Shown here: positions 63,683 to 64,000 of the stretch, one piece after another
Numbering within the stretch: the stretch's first letter is position 1
How the letters are laid out: every line of letters begins with the position of its first letter
Assembly: GCA_963700745.1 (NCBI GenBank)
Contig: CAVOYT010000001.1
Span: forward strand, 310,001 to 374,000
From: UBA10649 sp963700745
Lineage (GTDB): Bacteria > Actinomycetota > Actinomycetes > S36-B12
DNA: 64,000 nucleotides
Direction: 5' to 3'
Notes under the pieces: model-generated
What the model saw: only the letters and a program-made list of their open reading frames with translations
Databases searched by the model: none
Told to the model about the DNA's origin: nothing
Translations under genes and position numbers: made by a program

Positions 63683-64000
63683 TGGCGGACAGCCCTCGTC
63701 AGGAACCGATCGACTGGGACCTCGCCATTGCGACCGCGCGCCGGCTCGCGCCCAAGGGCCCGGACCTGCCACCGGCCGAGGCCCGCGGTGCGGTCGCCAT
63801 GCTGCGCGACCTGGCCGCCGAGGCGGTCGGCCCCGTGCGCGAGGTGACCGGCCTGGTGGCACCGGACACTTCGCCTGCGGTTGTGGTGGACCGGACCGGA
63901 TGGATCACGTCCAACGTGAACGGGATGCGCGTGATCCTGACGATGTGGGACGAGTTCGCCGAGAAGTCCGACGCCGCCCCCGCGGTTGTGCGCAGCCTGG
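63682..64000 (+). CDS. Zinc-dependent metalloprotease, DUF2342 type (partial)
   Basis: Only the first ~106 residues are in the window: IDWDLAIATARRLAPKGPDL, AVGPVREVTGLVAP and VVVDRTGWITSNVNGMRVIL. This is the N-terminus of the actinobacterial DUF2342 family (TIGR03624/TIGR03883), annotated as zinc-dependent protease or F420-biosynthesis-associated; the HExxH motif lies beyond the edge. Coupled to manA by overlapping TGATG. Confidence 0.85.
   Translation, partial: MADSPRQEPIDWDLAIATARRLAPKGPDLPPAEARGAVAMLRDLAAEAVGPVREVTGLVAPDTSPAVVVDRTGWITSNVNGMRVILTMWDEFAEKSDAAPAVVRSL

Noticed and set aside
1..64000. CRISPR arrays, prophage, IS elements or tRNA genes
   Set aside because: No regular spacer-repeat array, transposase, integrase, phage gene or tRNA-like cloverleaf was seen; the only arrays are the short operator repeats described.

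Overview
The window is GC-rich, with frequent GTG starts and NNC/NNG third positions. It carries actinomycete families throughout: AIM24, DUF2252, DUF6421, Pr6Pr-like and PGPGW membrane proteins, an IlvG-like ThDP enzyme and a DUF2342 zinc protease. Promoters of the form TANNNT-N6-start codon recur. It therefore comes from a high-GC Actinomycetota chromosome; genus cannot be set from sequence alone. No tRNA, rRNA, CRISPR, prophage or insertion sequence was seen, and no gene-free stretch exceeds 300 bases.

Layout. 1-2.9 kb: partial TetR repressor facing a PAS-PAS-GGDEF-EAL protein behind a hairpin-rich leader. 2.9-9.6 kb: DUF2252/AIM24 pair, IlvG-like ThDP enzyme, two hotdog thioesterases, a FabG-like SDR and a TehA/SLAC1-type transporter. 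9.6-20 kb: Pr6Pr-like and DHA2 efflux genes, a large flippase-type protein with an internal kinase-like domain, a potassium channel, a dimethylglycine/sarcosine dehydrogenase-like flavoenzyme and a membrane-anchored hydrolase. 20-32.9 kb: VOC, hydrolase, IYD-like flavoprotein, XRE regulator with operator and micro-ORF, M23 peptidase, three GNAT genes, tryptophan 2,3-dioxygenase, membrane spermidine-synthase-like protein and secreted proteins. 33-36.4 kb: thiamine importer thiBPQ behind a TPP riboswitch. 36.5-48.6 kb: Lrp regulator, PH-domain pair, the translationally coupled DUF6421-SDR-threonine aldolase operon, DEAD helicase, moeA. 48.6-57.9 kb: arsenic operon (arsR | arsI-arsC-acr3) followed directly by phosphate genes (pit, pstCAB, pstS, second PstS-like lipoprotein) with GTTCACC PHO boxes. 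57.9-60.6 kb: sulfur operon sqr-dsrC-dsrE2 and a two-gene small-protein cassette behind a triple 15-bp operator array. 60.6-64 kb: ppa, dacB, manA and a partial DUF2342 protease.

How genes work together. Phosphate starvation via PhoP should turn on Pit and Pst, the same routes that admit arsenate; the neighbouring ars genes reduce arsenate, export arsenite and probably demethylate organoarsenicals. The sulfur operon can oxidise sulfide into the quinone pool and pass sulfur to DsrE/DsrC-type carriers. Thiamine uptake is under riboswitch control.

Data quality. More than 30 single-base frameshifts break over 20 otherwise well-conserved genes, including pstS, thiB and acr3, while others (moeA, pstB, SQR, TDO) are intact. 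Reading across each break restores the expected motifs, so most are probably sequencing indels rather than pseudogenes. Coordinates of broken genes span the whole repaired gene.
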